Below are positions 1-43,847 of a stretch of DNA of 64,000 bases, in pieces. This stretch comes from Siphonodentalium dalli. Lineage: Eukaryota; Mollusca; Scaphopoda; Gadilida; Siphonodentaliidae. The notes beneath the pieces are model-generated. The model was not told the origin of the DNA and ran no database searches. It saw nothing but the letters and a program-made list of their open reading frames with translations. The stretch spans positions 17,859,739 through 17,923,738 of the forward strand of contig CP136062.1 in NCBI GenBank assembly GCA_032622095.1. Direction: 5' to 3'. Every line of letters begins with the position of its first letter. Position 1 is the first letter of the stretch. The position numbers and the translations under genes are program-made.

Positions 1-72
1 CCGACTAAATCCTGAAAAGTTACCCATAATTCTGCTGTGGTTAAGGAGTCTATTATTTAGGGCATCACTGTA
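1..72. mobile_element. Right end of a TA-flanked foldback MITE (family M1, copy A)
   Basis: This is the right half of a palindromic element seen in full at 7124-7338 and 9680-9895. It ends in GGGCATCACTG followed by TA. The left half lies outside the window. Confidence 0.8.
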
Positions 73-257
73 TATATCCAATTTGAAACTGATTGAGGTT
101 GTGCGGTAACGAATTGCATCATATGCATGGTACAGCACAACATGCCAATACATCGTAACTACGAAATATTGTCATCTGAACCCTAAAACCTTTGGTGGGT
201 GTATGAGTACCTCATATAACAACAAATCAGCGGGTGAATATATTTGCAAATACTAAG

Positions 258-358
258 TAATATTATAATAATCAAACAAACAATATTATAATAATCATAC
301 AAACAATATTATAATAATCATACAAACAATATTATAATAATCATACAAACAATATTAT
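258..358. repeat. 23-bp tandem repeat, ~4 copies
   Basis: The unit aatattataataatcatacaaac is repeated almost without change; the first copy has one substitution (caaacaaac). Confidence 0.9.
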
Positions 359-517
359 TAACAAGCACGAATCAATGTAAATTGTAAATAACAAAATTCT
401 TTATTTCATATCCCCATAAAATGCCATAGACAATAAATTGAAAGAAGTGAGACCCAATCCGATGATGGCAAACATACTCCGCACAGATTCCCCATTACTA
501 ATTATACGAAATCCCCT

Positions 518-634
518 TTAACCCTTTAGAGCTCTTTCCATCAATGTATCACATTATTATAATCAATAAATTTGAAAAATGATCAAGGAAATATGGGTTG
601 ATACAAAAATCGGACTTGGCACTGAAAGGGTTAA
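518..634. mobile_element. Possible small piggyBac-like MITE
   Basis: TTAA-CCCTTT at the left and AAAGGG-TTAA at the right enclose about 109 bp. The pattern matches the longer TTAA-flanked element at 5271-5660. With only 6 bp of inverted repeat, chance is possible. Confidence 0.4.
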
Positions 635-1875
635 TCTACAGTATCAGCCGTTAATAAATTACGTGACCTATGTTGTCTACTTGCACTTCTTCAAGTCCAC
701 CCCCCTCCACACACATCAGTTATACCTGATATTATATTTATAATTCAAATATGCATATATATATATCCTCGTATGCATGCGCCCGTCATGCCTAATCGAT
801 TATATTTATATTTTTGTTGATACATATTCTGTTTTGTGGGCAGCGGATGTCCATCTAAGTTTCCAATTTTTTATTACATATCACCAGGTTTGCATTGAAA
901 CAAGAGCATCTCTTGGGCATGGCAAAATACGCCCGTGGTAATTTCAAGAAAGGGCCATAACGAGTAATCCATATACCAAATAAAAACAAACAGATAACTA
1001 AAGTTATAAACCGGTTCACACCCCTCGACCAATCAAATTGCTCCAATTTATGAACAATATTTCTTGTATGAATCTGTATTTCGATGGGGCCAAAATATAG
1101 ACTTGAGCTAAATATCACACAGAAATTGACATTAATTGGACAGTAAGCTGAAAGGAGATTGGGTCAGTAGGTGTGAAATTCTAACAATGCGCCATGATAA
1201 TGATCGCATCAGTCACTCGGAAAATAAAAAAAAAAATCATTCCATTATTAGCGGACATATAGAGGTGGGCTGCATGGCCCAGCATGGGTGGGGGCCCAAC
1301 ACTTTCGATTGAATATGTTTTGGTTTGTCGGGAGGGGCATGTGATTGGAAGTAAACTGAACGAGATCCAAACCTGTTTCGAATGTATAATCCACAATAAT
1401 CGTGTAATGATCTTTAGAATGATAACATTGAGAACATTCCACAAACTGTTCGCATATGCATGCATGTGCGTGGAATATTTCATCACACAAACTTCATGCA
1501 ATGTGGAATATAGTTTCACTTCAGAGTCCTAACAATACCGGAACATTGTCTCCTGTTTTCTGTACGATAATTCCATTATGACAACAAGATGAAAAATAAC
1601 CTTAACAGCCAAAACAGTTTATTCTCACAAGGAAGAATCTGTTTTATCAAGAAACACGCTATCAGTATAAAAACATTCTCAAATTTGGAGACAAAATGGT
1701 TTATCAATGATGATATATAATGCAGACGCAAGTGATCCGATTGTCAACGAGCAATTGACTAATTATTCAACAGGAATATGTAACACCACAAACCATTCAA
1801 TTAACCTCAGGTAATCATTGTATTGAATGTGGCTCAATACCTCTTTTCTCTGGGTGTGAATCAGTTTATAAATAT

Positions 1876-1957
1876 GTCATAACCCGCTTGGGTATCAGTA
1901 CAAGAAATACAGATCACGGTGCTGTATTTCTTGTACAGATACCCAAGCAGGTTATGA
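1876..1957. repeat. Foldback hairpin, ~36-bp arms
   Basis: Arms at 1876-1912 and 1922-1957 are near-perfect reverse complements (cataacccgcttgggtatc against gatacccaagcaggttatg) around a 9-base loop. It is probably a tiny inverted-repeat element; no flanking duplication is evident. Confidence 0.75.
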
Positions 1958-1979
1958 CCTATACCTATCACCCGAAACC

Positions 1980-3065
1980 AAAATAATCGTCAAATTATAA
2001 GTCAACAAGGACCATAACTCTGGAAAAAATTGGCAGGCGGCATCCAAATGCGAACTTAACCAGTATTTTCATGTGGCTAATGTGAAAACGGTCAGACAAC
2101 TTAAACTAAAGTTGTCATCCGGAAACCAAAATAATCAGCAAATTCTAAGTAGACAAGGACCACAACTCTGGCAAAAAATTTTAACCTGACCTGTATTTTG
2201 GGCTATATAGTAAACAAATATACCAAATTTCATTCTATTCAGTTCAGATTTACAGAAGTTATCATCCGGGAAAAAATTGAATAACTCTGGTAAAAATGAA
2301 TCGACGAAACCTGTTGTGCAGTAATGCACTAAATAATCGACTCCTTAACCACAGCAGAATTATGGGTAATTTTTCAGGATTTATAGCTTGTTGCCATTCA
2401 TCGGAATGCTCTCACTGAGAGCTTTCCGATGAATGGCAACAAGCCATATTTCCGACTAAATCCTGAAAAATTACCCATAATTCTGCTGTGGTTAAGGAGT
2501 CGGTTAGTTAGGGCATTACTGTAAGTTGGTATCCTTTCCCCAACCTGTGCAATCACCATACCAAACGACAATGAAATCCGATAATTAACACCCAAGTTAC
2601 AAGGTGATATATGGAGAAGGACACAAATTTCCAAATCAAACAAGGGCCGTAACTCTGGTAAAATTTAATGGATGGAATCTGTAGTTTGTGGGTATCCTTT
2701 CCCCTAACCTGTGCTATCAACGCAAAAGGACAACAAATTCTGACAATTAACACCCTAGTTACAAGGTGATATGTTCAGATGGACACAAAATTCACAAATT
2801 TTTAAGCGAAACAGGGGCCGTAACTCAGGTAAAAATTTAATGGACGCAACCCATAGTATGTGGGTATCCTTCCCCCAACTTGTGCTATCAGCATCCCAAA
2901 GGACAACGAAATCCGATAATTACACCCGAGTTACAAGGAAATATGTTCAGATGAATGGAGCCCTTGGCTATATGCCCCGAACCTCCTATGGGGTCGGGGG
3001 CAGAAAGGAACAAATGTCATTGCAGAGGGGTATCAAACCAGACATGGTGACGAAATATCAATAAA
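1980..3065. repeat. Bivalve-type dispersed repeat, tandem ~175-bp units
   Basis: Successive units carry the word 'ccataactctgg' or 'ccgtaactctgg', then an 'aacctgtg' block and a 'ttacaaggtgatatg' block. They are seen around 2010, 2155, 2285, 2645 and 2815. A MITE (2319-2523) is inserted in the block. The open frame at 2771-3064 is read from these repeats and is not a gene. Confidence 0.75.
2319..2523. mobile_element. TA-flanked foldback MITE (family M1, copy B)
   Basis: Starts CAGTAATGC, ends GGGCATTACTG and TA. The arms are reverse complements around the loop cattcatcggaa...gagctttccgatgaatg. The left arm lacks about 10 bp relative to other copies. Confidence 0.85.
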
Positions 3066-4139
3066 TTTTGTAAATATTCTGCTAAAAAAACAGCAATTGC
3101 ATGTCATACACGCTAATTTTAATATTGGTGTCGATGCAATTTATTCAGAATTTTCTTAAATAAAATGAGAGATTACATGTGGAATATATAATATAACTGA
3201 AACAAACAAACACAAATATTTCAATATTTTGTCCAAAAGCCTGGATAAACATGTAGTGAGTCTGACATTTGTAGAATGAGGTCCTCCAGAGGGTGAATTA
3301 GTGATGCTACACCACAGCGGGATAGCATAACCAAATTCACCCTCTTGGAACCTCCTACTGCTTAGGTTTAGCTACTGGGAAGTATCTATAGTCTCAAATT
3401 AACATTTGCAGAAGATAAAATGCATGGTGAACATCACCAGCTTCAACTGGGTCTTCCATAGCATTTGAGGAATAAGCAGAATGAGGTTCCCAGAGGGGGA
3501 ATTTGGTGATGCTATTATTACTAAATTCACCCTCTGGGGACCTCATTCTGTAAATGTCAGACAGACTACATCTAGAAAAGTTCAAAATCATAAACATATT
3601 AAACATGTTTTATCTCTTCCAAAACTTTCAAAAACAACAAATTACGTTTTCATTACCAGTAGACACAGGAGTAACATCAGGGCTAGTATTCACCAACTGG
3701 GTTAATTTTATATAACGGAGAGTTCATTGGGTAGCGGCTGAAGGCACAAGATACATTCGCTAGCATTTACGATACATACTTTAGCCGATATGATTAACCC
3801 AATCTATCAGATTTGCAAATTGACACAACTAAATCACGAACACTAATTGGATAAAATCCGCATAATGGTAGAGATTTAGGTGAATCTTTGCAGATTGGGT
3901 GCCAAATATATACTAGGCTGCAGATTGGGTGTTGAATATATATTGAGGCTAGTGGAAACTTCCAGTCTCCTTATATTCCAGAACATGGACATTGATAAAC
4001 AAAAACCTGTTCCTTTCGTCAGTGGTATATTATTTCGCTCCACGATATTTACCACTCATAATTGAAATGATTCAAACATACTTCTATGGGAAGGTTTTTA
4101 AGTAACTGGTGACCGACAATAAGTTGTCAATCTATAATC
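3066..4139. repeat. Gene-free stretch with two foldbacks of one family
   Basis: The foldback at 3477-3553 has arms gaatgaggttcccagaggg and ccctctggggacctcattc. A diverged relative lies at about 3272-3358. A ~23-bp duplication (ttgcagattgggtg...aatatata) occurs near 3888-3945. Nothing gene-like is visible otherwise. Confidence 0.6.
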
Positions 4140-5180
4140 CAGGGACCAGCCTAGAAGGCGACTTGGGAGACAGGGACCAGTCTAGAGGGCAACTTGGGAG
4201 ACGGGGACCAGTCTAGAGGGCGACTTGGGAGACAGGGACCAGCCTAGAGGGCGACTTGGGAGACAGGGACCAGCCTAGAGGGCGACTTGGGAGACAGCGA
4301 TCAGCCTAGAGGGCGACTTTGGAGATGGGGACCAGTCTAGAGGGTGACTTGAGAGATGGGGACCAGCCTAAGGGGCGACTTGGGAGATGGGGACCAGCCT
4401 AGAGGGCGACTTGGGAGACAGGGACCAGTCTAGAGGGTGACTTGAGAGACGGGGACCAGCCTAGAGGGCGACTTGTGAGATGGGGACCAGTCTAGAGGGC
4501 GACTTGGGAGATGGGGACCAGTCTAGAAGGCGACTTGGGCGATGGGGCGACTTGGGAGATGGGGACCAGCCTAGAGGGCGACTTGGGAGACAGGGACCAG
4601 CCTATAGGGCGACTTGGGAGACGGGGACCAGCCTAGAGGGCGACTTGGGAGACAGGAACCAGCCTAGAGGGCGACTTGGGAGACAGGGACCAGCCTAGAG
4701 GGTGACTTGGGAGACAGGGACCAGCCTAGAGGGCGACTTGTGAGATGGGGACCAGTCTAGAGGGCGACTTGGGAGATGGGGACCAGTCTAGAAGGCGACT
4801 TGGGCGATGGGGCGACTTGGGAGATGGGGACCAGCCTAGAGGGCGACTTGGGAGACAGGGACCAGCCTATAGGGCGACTTGGGAGACGGGGACCAGCCTA
4901 GAGGGCGACTTGGGAGACAGGAACCAGCCTAGAGGGCGACTTGGGAGACAGGGACCAGCCTAGAGGGTGACTTGGGAGACAGGGACCAGCCTAGAGGGCG
5001 ACGGGGACCAGCCTAGAGGGCAACTTGGGAGACGGGGACCAGCCTAGAGGGTGACTTGGGAGACAGGGACCAGCCTAGAGGGCGACTTGGGAGATGGGGA
5101 CCAGCCTAGAGGGCGACTTGGGAGATGGGGACCAGCCTAGAGGGCGACTTGGGAGATGGGGACCAGCCTAGAGGGCGACA
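4140..5180. repeat. 31-bp minisatellite, ~33 copies, with a 265-bp higher-order duplication
   Basis: The unit reads gggaccagcctagagggcga followed by cttgggagaca, varying mainly at cct/tct, gcg/gtg and aca/acg/atg. A 265-bp block is repeated unchanged (the 72-codon frames at 4480 and 4745 are identical), including a shortened unit near 4535 and 4800. Open frames arise because the unit lacks stops in one frame. Confidence 0.95.
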
Positions 5181-5270
5181 GCTCCTCCCTAAATTGTGCG
5201 ACTTCTCAGTGAACTTCTCATATATCAGTATGCATATGTCCCAACATCATTGTAATCAGTTAATATTACT

Positions 5271-5660
5271 TTAACCCTTTACCCAACAGAAGGGCCATGT
5301 GCCAATGCATTCTCTTATATATGCGAGTCGACCATAGGTCGCCTCGCATATATAAGAGAATGCATTGGCTTAACACATTAAAAATTATAAAATTGTTAAA
5401 GAATATAAGAAAAAATGGTAAAAAGTGTTAAAATAAGATTTTTTTTAGGGCAATGCATTCTCTTATATATGCGAGGCGACCTATGGTCGACTCGCATATA
5501 TAAGAGAATGCATTGGCACAGGGCATAACTGTAACTATCACAATGTGGTCAAGGAGCCGATTCCAATGATATCCATATTTGTATGGTTCTATTGAGACAG
5601 ACCGAAGATATTTTAGGCTGTTGAAGCTTTATTTGGCCGGTTTGTTGGGTAAAGGGTTAA
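5271..5660. mobile_element. piggyBac-like MITE with TTAA target sites
   Basis: TTAACCCTTTACCCAAC at 5271-5287 is the exact reverse complement of 5644-5660. A 13-bp inverted repeat beginning CCC next to TTAA is the piggyBac pattern. Inside lie two hairpins (5301-5369 and 5450-5518) that are inverted copies of each other, built on tgccaatgcattctctta. There is no coding sequence, so it is non-autonomous. Confidence 0.75.
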
Positions 5661-6529
5661 ATATGGTGTTCTAAATCACTATAATGATTTTATAAGTGAG
5701 CTCTTGTGTTGTATAATAATTACTGGATCATAGAAGGGTGATGTTAAGATGTAAATTGAACTTCAGTCATTGTTACTTCTCCCTGATAACAGTCCACATC
5801 TCCCTAATATCCAAACTGGGAGAAGTGACTTCTCCAAATTTGAAACCTCTAGGCTGGTGCCTGCTACGATCAGCCTTAAATTCACTTGATTGGATAATTC
5901 TATACCGTGACAACGACCGCAGATTATAAGTTACAGGGCGAGTTGTTGCCGGATACGGTGTCATATGAGGCGAAGTGAGATTAATATCGGGTGAGGCCCT
6001 AGCCGAGCCTGATATTAATCTTGCTGAGCCTCATATGTCACCGTAGCCGGCAACTAAGAGTCCTGTAACGATTTTATCATACTTTCCATGTGAGAATTTG
6101 AAATACTTGTACGAAGTTCATTAGCTGCCAGTAAGTAAATTTGTTGTCTATGGTCATTAACTTAATATATAACATCACAGTGACGCGTCATGGGCGTTGA
6201 ACGTCAACGCATTGAGTCAATGGCTAATCAGCAGAATCAGGACAACAAATTGAGTTTGATAGTTAATTTATGAGTGTTTAGAATTCCTCAAATATATCAC
6301 ATGCAGGTTTTGGTACATGGTACTATCTCTTAAATTCACAGAAAATGATTTCCGACAGATATCCCTTTTCTTGGCGCCAAAATACACCGAAAACATACCC
6401 GAGGCGGCAGAGTTCCATGAAAAACAAGATGGCGTCTATCGACCACATATGAATCCATATACCCCCTGGGGCTTTCAATATGGGGTCGGTGACAATCAAC
6501 GTGAACCTAATATGCCCCCATCTCGTGTC
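5661..6529. repeat. Gene-free stretch containing a 140-bp foldback (5930-6069)
   Basis: Arms starting gttacagg (5930) and ending cctgtaac (6069) pair over most of their length (tgtcatatgaggc against gcctcatatgtca) around a short centre near 6000. It is probably a foldback MITE. I see nothing else. Confidence 0.65.
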
Positions 6530-6904
6530 CAGGGGTGCCGGAAGAGGGGGGGCAGAGGGGGCAGCTAACCCCCCCTGCCCTTGACCAAGGGGGGCGAGCG
6601 GGGGCAGGACTTGCCCTTTTTCTGGAGACAGAAAATGCTTTTTGTGTGTTTAATCTCATGTTTTTATAGCAAAATGTGACTTTTTTGGTCCAAATACCAC
6701 CAATTTCACAAGGAATATTAATTTTTTGTCAATTTTATCACAAAACGGCCATAAAAACCGACAAATACCTTTAAAATAGGGATTTTGCCACAATGAATTT
6801 ATGGTTATTTTCCCGAGTTTGCGGAGAAAATGCCCTTTTTTGCGGAAAAGTGCCCTTTTTGTAGGCTCTGCCCCCCCTGTCCTTGGATGCTTCCGGCGCC
6901 CCTG
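6530..6904. mobile_element. hAT-type MITE with 8-bp target duplication
   Basis: The 15-bp terminal inverted repeats CAGGGGTGCCGGAAG and CTTCCGGCGCCCCTG differ at one position. The 8-bp duplication CTCGTGTC flanks it at 6522-6529 and 6905-6912. A CAGGG terminus with an 8-bp duplication is diagnostic of hAT transposons. It is 375 bp long, has G-rich and C-rich subterminal stretches and no transposase frame. Confidence 0.92.
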
Positions 6905-7123
6905 CTCGTGTCAGTAGATCTCCATTCTCATTGGTCAATCTAATAGGCCAGCATGATAAAGCTTCACATGGAGCCTTGCCCGGTATAAATCACCTGTACT
7001 ATATATACATCCAGTTGGTGAATACGAGACCTGGTGTTACAATTAAAATATTGTAATGTTCTAGAAATAGTAAATAATTTCTGTAAAAGTTTGTTGAAAG
7101 AGTAAGTCAAACTGACATAAGAA

Positions 7124-7338
7124 TACAGTAATGCCCTAAATAATTGACTTCTTAACCACAACATAATTATGGGTAATGTTTCAGGATTTAGTCGGAAATA
7201 TGACTTGTTGCCATTCATCGGAAAGCTCTCACAGAGCTTTCCGATGAATGGCAACAAGCCATATTTCTGACTAAATCTTGAAAAGTTACCCATAATTCTG
7301 CTGTGGTTTTGGGGTCAATTATTTAGGGCATTACTGTA
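7124..7338. mobile_element. TA-flanked foldback MITE (family M1, copy C)
   Basis: Full-length copy: TA-CAGTAATGCCCTAA to TTAGGGCATTACTG-TA, with arms nearly perfect around ctctcacagag. It lies 33 bp past the stop codon of the macro-RING-DTC gene, probably in its 3' UTR or just beyond. Confidence 0.9.
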
Positions 7339-7370
7339 CATTATGAATATCCAAACAGAATCCTGTGGAT

Positions 7371-38358
<30,988 letters not shown>

Positions 38359-38419
38359 CTGAAAATGTAAAGAATAAATATAACAATATTAGGTCAGATA
38401 AACAAAATAGTCTTGCATA

Positions 38420-38690
38420 AAAGATAAACAAAGATGAATAACTCTAGAATGGAAAATCCCCGAACAAATCGATGGAACCTTCTATTGAATTTCCTCATAT
38501 AGTAGTGAACATCCATACCAAATTTCATTCAGATCTGAGCACCAATGATTAAGTTTTGACATAAACAGACATCGGACGAATGAATGTACGGCCAGATGCA
38601 TGGATGAACACACAGATGCATGGATGGATGGACAGACAGACAGGTGCAAAACAGCATACCCCCCTTTTTTAAACGGGGTATAATAAGAGA
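38420..38690. repeat. Bivalve-type dispersed repeat ending in a GGAC-like run
   Basis: gatgaataactctagaatgg, then ccataccaaatttcattcag, then gatggacagacagac, and the end atacccccctttttt with aaacggggtataat. It resembles 31290-31400 and 7985-8150. Confidence 0.65.
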
Positions 38691-38840
38691 ATGCATTGGT
38701 TTACAAGGTCAAGGTAAATATTGTTACGGTCAATATATTCTCTTATATATTCAAAGCTCCCTATGGGAGACTCACATTTGTACGAGAATGCATTGGAACA
38801 AGGTTTTCGTAAAATTTGAGGGAACTAAGTCATGGAAGGG

Positions 38841-41800
38841 TTAATGGGTAACTTAATGGTATGTGTCTTTTTCCACTGGTTTGAAGATATCCCAACAACA
38901 ACATTGATTTACAAATATCAATTGCAAGACCATGAAAGATTACCAACAATCGATTTTGTGTTTTTTCGCTGCATTGTCAAGATCCCAGATTGTAGTGATG
39001 CCACTATATAAGACACCCTTGACTGCATCTATGAATATTTTGCATAGATTTCCAGGGCTCTGCATAAAAACATTGCAGTTGCTGCCCTTTTCCCATTTTG
39101 GGACGCATACAGCACTGCGTTATTAAACTGTTAATTTTGTAGCATAGCTACGGGTTACCACTCTGTTCAAATGCAATTTGTATTGAATTGTGATTTTAGT
39201 AATACGTTTAATTAACTAACAGTAATTAATAGTGATGCACTTTTATTCTCGTTGGACATATTCATATTTCGTTTCCTAATTCCACACATTATATTATCAC
39301 CCAATTAAACTGTCATTTCACTCAACTTTTACTTATCATAGTACACTTAGGCATCATTATTCGTAATATTATCTAATATTCTAGTAAACCCAGTGTATAG
39401 TCTGCACATTTGCAAAAAATTATTCAATTATCACTCATTGTTCATCTTGTTAACATATTTTATCGGCATATTATTTATGCTTATATCTTCATTCATGTTT
39501 TCGATATGCACGTTTCTCCTGGTCCGATGCACATGTGGTTAATGAGGTACGGCTTATTTTGGTTTCCGTGCATCGGGTTGGATTCCTATCAGGTTCAGTA
39601 CCTTTCAAGTACACGTGTGGTTAAAATCATTTCAAACAAGACCCTACAGGAATTGTGGCAATGAAAATTACTTGCGCATGAGAAGAATTAGTTGCTTGGC
39701 CAATCAATACCTTTCTGCAAACTCAATAATTATGCACACTTGTCACTTCCACAACATCTCTGCCCAATGTTCCTAAAATAAGTATTACGGAATGCGGCCA
39801 GATGATTTTGGCAAATTAAATATTGATTGCAGAAAATAGGCATTGATTCACTTAACCAGAACATGAGAATATTATACGAAGCTTGTTTATCCACAGAAAA
39901 GACATTTCAGCTATTATGCCTACAGGTTACGGTCTTATTTCAAAACATGAGTATTAATGAGATGGGGATACCTGTTCATCTCTATAATAATTTTAGCCAC
40001 GGGTGTAAGCTTAGATCATAAGTAGATTGAAATGAGATATGGTCTAATTTTAATCAGACTGTATAAATAACACATATGATAGTAATGAGTTATAAATATT
40101 ACATTAACAAATTCCCCCACATTCAGTCCATACCAGTGCACATTTAAAACATTTGTTTAGGAAGTTTATGAGGTCGCACATAAAGCAAGCGCACAGAGTA
40201 GGCATAAAATCGAAAACTTTTATCGCATGTGACACGGGTAGTCACAAATGATGATTTTAAATGATAAAAAGTGACATGCAATGGTTTTCATCATTTGGCT
40301 AAAAATGAATTTAATTGGTCGCCGGTTTGGTCAGAAAACATATCCCGCAAACACGATATTTTACTGACCCACCTATCTGCCGATATGCGGCGTCAACGTT
40401 TCAGCATTTTGAGATAGGTTTCCCATTTCAGTGAAAACGTCATGACTTATCTCCCCATAGTTTGTCACAAAATTGTTTACAAAATCTGATAAAATCTACC
40501 CCAAAAATGAAGTTAACGCATTGCTAGTGCATTATATATATATACACAGTTTCAAGAATACACATTATTTTATTCCATCTGTCACCAAAAAAAAATGATA
40601 GACAAACTCTGACTCAACTAATTTAGTATAAACAGTACAATGTCATACATATGCAGGTCTTTGATTAACATTTGTCAATGTGCTCATTCCCTGAACTACT
40701 CTTCTCTGTTTATGGGAAATGTCAGAGGTCAAATTAGCACCAGAAAAATGCTGAGGTAATTGAGAATGAGAACGATTATTCTCCAGCTAATGATAATTAA
40801 TTAATTAAGAACGCAGTTTAGTAATCTGTGTTCCCACAATTAGACCTCAGTAAAATGGTGTTTCAATGTAAGTGATTAATCCTCAGTCGAATTGTCACTA
40901 TGTGTGTTTCTAATTATGGTGTAAAACACATGGTCGTGATTATGTAAACAATACACAAATCTTAGTACATGTAAATTTGTAAAAGAGTAGCATGCCACAG
41001 AGAGTCGTGGGCAGACCCCTGATTTTATCACTGGGAGGGTAAACCCCTGGTGCAAAAATAAGTAATAGTTCTGTTTTATAATTTTATTTAATTTCGTGGC
41101 TATAGGCCTAATGTGCCGTCAATACGAATATGCCGCATGTGGAATCACATTCTTTGAACTATTGTTATATGCTGGAACCTCATCTCACTGACAAGTTACA
41201 TAGTTACGCGCGTCAACAACATAACTCCATGAGATCTGGACAGAAGCTAATGGTGTTATGCAACACAGGGAGCTCATATCTTGATGCCATCACTGTCACA
41301 TCAATCCGTGACGTCATAATTCATGGAAGATAAATCATGATGTTTTGTCTTTGTACAAACTTTGGCGTGAAGATGATTTCTAAGCTTCCCGGCTGTCTAT
41401 AGAGACTTCGTGTTTCCATGGGTTGTGATCAAGGCCGATCATGGAATATTGTTATGAGGGGCACAGACCAATCTAAAAACCGTTGCATGTCACAGCATGT
41501 CACCTTAAAAAAATTTAAAAAATCATTTAAAAAATTATTATTGGGCATTTATTAATTATATATCAATCCACCCCTCCACAAAATTACCAACCCTGGGGAA
41601 ATTCATGAAAGTGATTTATATCCAATTATAAATCGTGACAACTTTTGATCCACAATAACAGAAATGGCGGCCCCACATCGTTACAATCACCTCATCTCCA
41701 GAATATGAATTTATTCCCATCCAAATACATCAAATAGCCCAATTAGAGTTATGCATGTGGAGTTAATTGATAACAATAATTGAATTGTAATTTCTATAAC

Positions 41801-42085
41801 TAAAATTGGACTGCAAGCAGGAAGGGTAAACGAAGACTAACAAAGACGGCAATAACAATGTTTGATGATGGTGATAAGGATGATGATGATGACGATATGA
41901 CAGCGAATGATGGCATGAAAGTGACCTAAATAAATTATGCAGCACATATTCACACCACTCCCTCGACCAACCAATTTCACCAATGACATTCTCGCTAGAA
42001 TACAGACCAGCCGGGTTCAAAGGTTAATAGCACACTTATCTTTGGACAAAAAAATAGTAAATTCCACAAACAATAGAACACACTT
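38841..42085. other. Low-repeat stretch, no supported gene
   Basis: I looked on the minus strand for the missing upstream exons of the macro-RING-DTC gene and found none that pairs a donor with homologous coding. Open frames on both strands are short and lack motifs. A TGACGTCA palindrome (CRE-like) occurs at about 41309-41316, without other promoter context. Confidence 0.5.
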
Positions 42086-42089
42086 TGAA

Positions 42090-42825
42090 AGAATAATTAT
42101 AACGTAATCATGTTCACACACTAAAACAGGGTTTCCTCTAGGGTTTAGGGGAATGAACTTTGGACACTAAAACAGGGTTTCCGCTAGGGGTTGGGGGAAT
42201 GGTACCCTATAGCCAATGGGTGTAATCTTAGTCCACCAACAAACAAAATAATAATTATAACGTAATCATGTTCAGACATTAAAACAGGGTTTCCTCTAGG
42301 GTTTAGGGGAATGAACTTTGGACACTAAAACAGGGTTTCCGCTAGGGGTTGGGGGAATGGTACCCTATAGCCAATGGGTGTAATCTTAGTCCACCAACAA
42401 ACAAAATAATAATTATAACGTAATCATGTTCAGACACTAAAACAGGGTTTCCTCTAGGGTTTAGGGGAATGAACTTTGGACACTAAAACAGGGTTTCCGC
42501 TAGGGGTTGGGGGAATGGTACCCTATAGCCAATGAGTGTAATCTTAGTCCACCAACAAACAAAAGAATAATTATAACGTAATCATGTTCAGACACTAAAA
42601 CAGGGTTTCCTCTAGGGTTTAGGGGAATGAACTTTGGACACTAAAACAGGGTTTTCGCTAGGGGTTGGGGGAATGGTACCCTATAGCCAATGAGTGTAAT
42701 CTTAGTCCACCAACAAACAAAAGAATAATTGTAATGTAATCATGTTCAGACACTAAAACAGGGTTTCCTCTAGGGGTCGGGGGAATGGTACCCTATAGCC
42801 ATTGGGGTAATCTCAGTCCAGTATT
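42090..42825. repeat. 158-bp tandem repeat, ~4.6 copies
   Basis: aaaacagggtttcctctagg recurs at 42123, 42281, 42439, 42597 and 42755, always 158 bp apart. Each unit also holds an internal near-copy (aaaacagggtttccgctagg), so the unit is itself an old duplication. Confidence 0.95.
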
Positions 42826-43097
42826 TAGTCAATCAGTCGATAATTTATGCCAATTTCTGAATGTCAACAGAAATATAATGTTAAGGTCAAGAAATCATAC
42901 ATTGATATTCTATAGGTACTGTAAACAATGCGACAATAGTATAGTTAAATTCATGGGTAAAATAAGTAAACTGATAATTTTTCGTACCACCACCAACAAT
43001 GTTAGAGGAAATTGCTAAAATTGGCAATTTGTTATAATGTCCAACTTCACTACTTTCATGAGGGGAAATTTGGGTGAGGATAAGGGACCCTAAAAGG

Positions 43098-43250
43098 GGA
43101 CCCGCTAGTCCTATCGCAAAAACCCTGACTAAAACAGACCCGCTGCTCCTATCACAGAAACCCTGACTAAAACAGACCAGCTGCTCCTATCACAGAAACC
43201 CTGACTAAAACAGACCAGCTGCTCCTATCGCGGAAACCCTGACTAAAATA
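43098..43250. repeat. 38-bp tandem repeat, ~4 copies
   Basis: The unit gaccagctgctcctatcaca followed by gaaaccctgactaaaaca varies at a few sites. Confidence 0.9.
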
Positions 43251-43847
43251 ATCACCAAATTCAAAGTACAAAACAGGGATAACTCCTTTCAAAAATGGTC
43301 AGAAATTTTCGTACCGGACTCAAATTCAAACTAGACAAGCATTTTGCTCATATATAGACCATGTGCCGACTTTCATGAATTATGTCAAATATTATTCAAC
43401 GAGAACAATTGCGGGGAAAATACTGAACAGACGAACACGGCTCATTTCACGGAACATTGTTTTCCATGGGACAAATCTTACTTACATTGGGTTTGGGTCG
43501 CCTTGGATTATATTTTTTGAATTCCTTATCATCCAGCACTCTATCAATATCTGAAACAAACAAAAAAACAAACAAACTGAATATTGATGCAAGTGTTGGA
43601 ATTTTGAAAATAAGTGTATTATATCAAATCAAATTAAATTCAACCTATTTGATTCACTGCTAAATGACATGACGGCATGGGCCATGAAGTTATGGCCATT
43701 TTCCAGTGGAAAAATAAAATGGGAATACATTGTATCACAGAAATCTGAAAACTGACTGTTACCATTCACAATCCAGAAACATAATCATACACTGTTTCAA
43801 ACTTCCGAGATACAATGGTTCCAATGCACCAATGTCTGAGTCCCAGT
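43251..43847. other. Gene-free stretch
   Basis: A weak dispersed-repeat piece (gggataactcctttcaaaaa near 43275) and A/T-rich sequence; no gene seen. Confidence 0.5.

Larger units (their letters stand above)
73..1860. other. Gene-free A/T-rich stretch
   Basis: Apart from the 23-bp repeat and the TTAA-flanked element listed separately, I see only A/T-rich sequence with short unrelated open frames. There is no coding bias, splice-paired exon or RNA gene I can support. Confidence 0.6.

Noticed and set aside
4480-4963. Two identical 72-codon repeat proteins
   Set aside because: Both are read from the 31-bp minisatellite, which has no stops in that frame; no start context or flanking coding.
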